Positions 5,229 to 5,915 of a DNA stretch of 5,915 bases are shown piece by piece (position 1 is the first letter of the stretch; every line of letters begins with the position of its first letter). The position numbers and the translations under genes were made by a program. The notes below the pieces were generated by a model. The model saw only the letters and a program-made list of their open reading frames with translations, had not been told where the DNA came from and ran no database searches. The stretch comes from Lachnospiraceae bacterium (GTDB lineage: Bacteria; Bacillota; Clostridia; Lachnospirales; Lachnospiraceae), in assembly GCA_900765975.1 (NCBI GenBank), contig CAAFTS010000107.1, positions 1 to 5,915 of the forward strand. Reading direction: 5' to 3'.

Positions 5229-5915
5229 TTAGTACTCGTTTGGCAGTTCCTCAATTTCATCATATCGGAATACCGGACCGTCTTTGCACACATATTTTGA
5301 TCCAATGTTGCATCGTCCGCACTTACCAACTCCACACTTCATACGGAGCTCCAGAGTTGTATAAACCTGCTCAGAAGTAAATCCAAGCTCTGTAAGTCCT
5401 GCAAGTACAAACTTGATCATAATCGGTGGTCCACAGACAAGTGCTACCTTATCAGTATCAAATCCAAGCTCTTTTACATAGTTTGGAACGAATCCTACAT
5501 GTCCATCCCAGCCTTCCTGCTCTCTGTCTATAGTCAGATACACATTTACGCCTTCTGTTTTCATCCATACTTCCTGGATTTCTTTCAACTGAACCAGATC
5601 ATCTGCCGAACGGGAACCGTAAACAATATCAACAGTTCCGTAGTTCTCACGATTATCCAGTACATAGTTGATAACGGAACGGAGCGGTGCAAGACCAATA
5701 CCTCCTGCAATAAACAGTAAGTTCTTTCCTTTCAGTTCTGTTTCCACCGGGAAAGAATTTCCGTATGGTCCACGAACGGTAATTTCATCGCCTACTTCCA
5801 GGCTGTGAAGATAATCTGTAAGCTCTCCACACTTTTTGATACTGAATTCCTGATATTCTTTATTTGTCGGTGAAGATGTAATGGAAAACATTGCTTCGCT
5901 GATTCTCTGTACACA
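5229..5915 (-). CDS. FAD/NAD(P)H-binding [2Fe-2S] oxidoreductase subunit, AsrB / hydrogenase-gamma type (5' end missing)
   Basis: The last 228 residues are visible; the frame stays open to base 5915. The Met at 5891 falls inside the conserved FAD-binding strand (SEAMFSITSSP) and is not the true start. From homologue lengths, I estimate some 40-50 residues are missing. In visible numbering: GPYGNSF (49-55) belongs to the flavin domain, IAGGIGLAPL (69-78) and VCGPPIM (160-166) to the NAD(P)H domain, and Cys194-x4-Cys199-x2-Cys202-x7-Cys210 (CGVGKCGRC, YVCKDGPVF) is the C-terminal [2Fe-2S] site. This architecture is that of AsrB, sulfhydrogenase gamma and PyrK. The family passes electrons between NAD(P)H and partner iron-sulfur proteins in the cytoplasm. 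Here the partner is probably the downstream iron-sulfur/flavoprotein pair, perhaps through an AsrA-like subunit encoded beyond the right edge. The physiological partner is inferred from position. Confidence 0.88.
   Translation of the reverse strand, partial: CVQRISEAMFSITSSPTNKEYQEFSIKKCGELTDYLHSLEVGDEITVRGPYGNSFPVETELKGKNLLFIAGGIGLAPLRSVINYVLDNRENYGTVDIVYGSRSADDLVQLKEIQEVWMKTEGVNVYLTIDREQEGWDGHVGFVPNYVKELGFDTDKVALVCGPPIMIKFVLAGLTELGFTSEQVYTTLELRMKCGVGKCGRCNIGSKYVCKDGPVFRYDEIEELPNEY

Noticed and set aside
5889..5891. ATG as the true start of the AsrB-like subunit
   Set aside because: It falls within the conserved FAD-binding strand, and the frame continues upstream to the window edge, so it is an internal Met of a truncated gene.

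Overview
The window is one block of genes, all transcribed on the minus strand (right to left). Its base composition is fairly AT-rich, the Shine-Dalgarno sites are strong (GGAGG type), and the genes are tightly packed. With the oxygen-sensitive class I fumarase and the soluble redox enzymes, this points to a strictly anaerobic Firmicute, most likely a gut clostridium of the Lachnospiraceae type. The family-level guess is inference; no rRNA or marker gene is present.

Layout in transcription order: (1) the 3' part of an FAD/NAD(P)H-binding, [2Fe-2S] electron-transfer subunit of the AsrB / sulfhydrogenase-gamma type, whose 5' end lies beyond base 5915; (2) a spacer of about 260 bp with strong, overlapping inverted repeats and no convincing gene; (3) an iron-sulfur subunit of the fumarate reductase/succinate dehydrogenase kind; (4) its FAD-binding catalytic subunit; (5) a spacer of about 110 bp holding a 12-bp stem-loop; (6) and (7) the alpha and beta subunits of a two-subunit class I fumarate hydratase, joined stop-to-start; (8) the first 378 residues of a membrane transporter with two copies of the TSTPA signature of the aspartate-alanine exchanger family, running off the left end.

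Together the genes outline a fumarate-reducing module. The fumarase interconverts malate and fumarate, the flavoprotein/iron-sulfur pair reduces fumarate to succinate, and the AsrB-like subunit probably brings electrons from NAD(P)H. The transporter probably moves a C4 acid or amino acid such as aspartate. No membrane anchor (FrdC/FrdD or SdhC/SdhD) is visible. The iron-sulfur subunit has two [4Fe-4S] motifs instead of the usual [4Fe-4S] plus [3Fe-4S], and the flavoprotein has Asn where covalent enzymes carry the FAD-linking His. All three points favour a soluble, quinone-independent enzyme. The individual families are well known; the least ordinary items are this assembly, the switch-like repeats in the 4970-5228 spacer, and a transporter that lacks the regulatory domains usual in its family.
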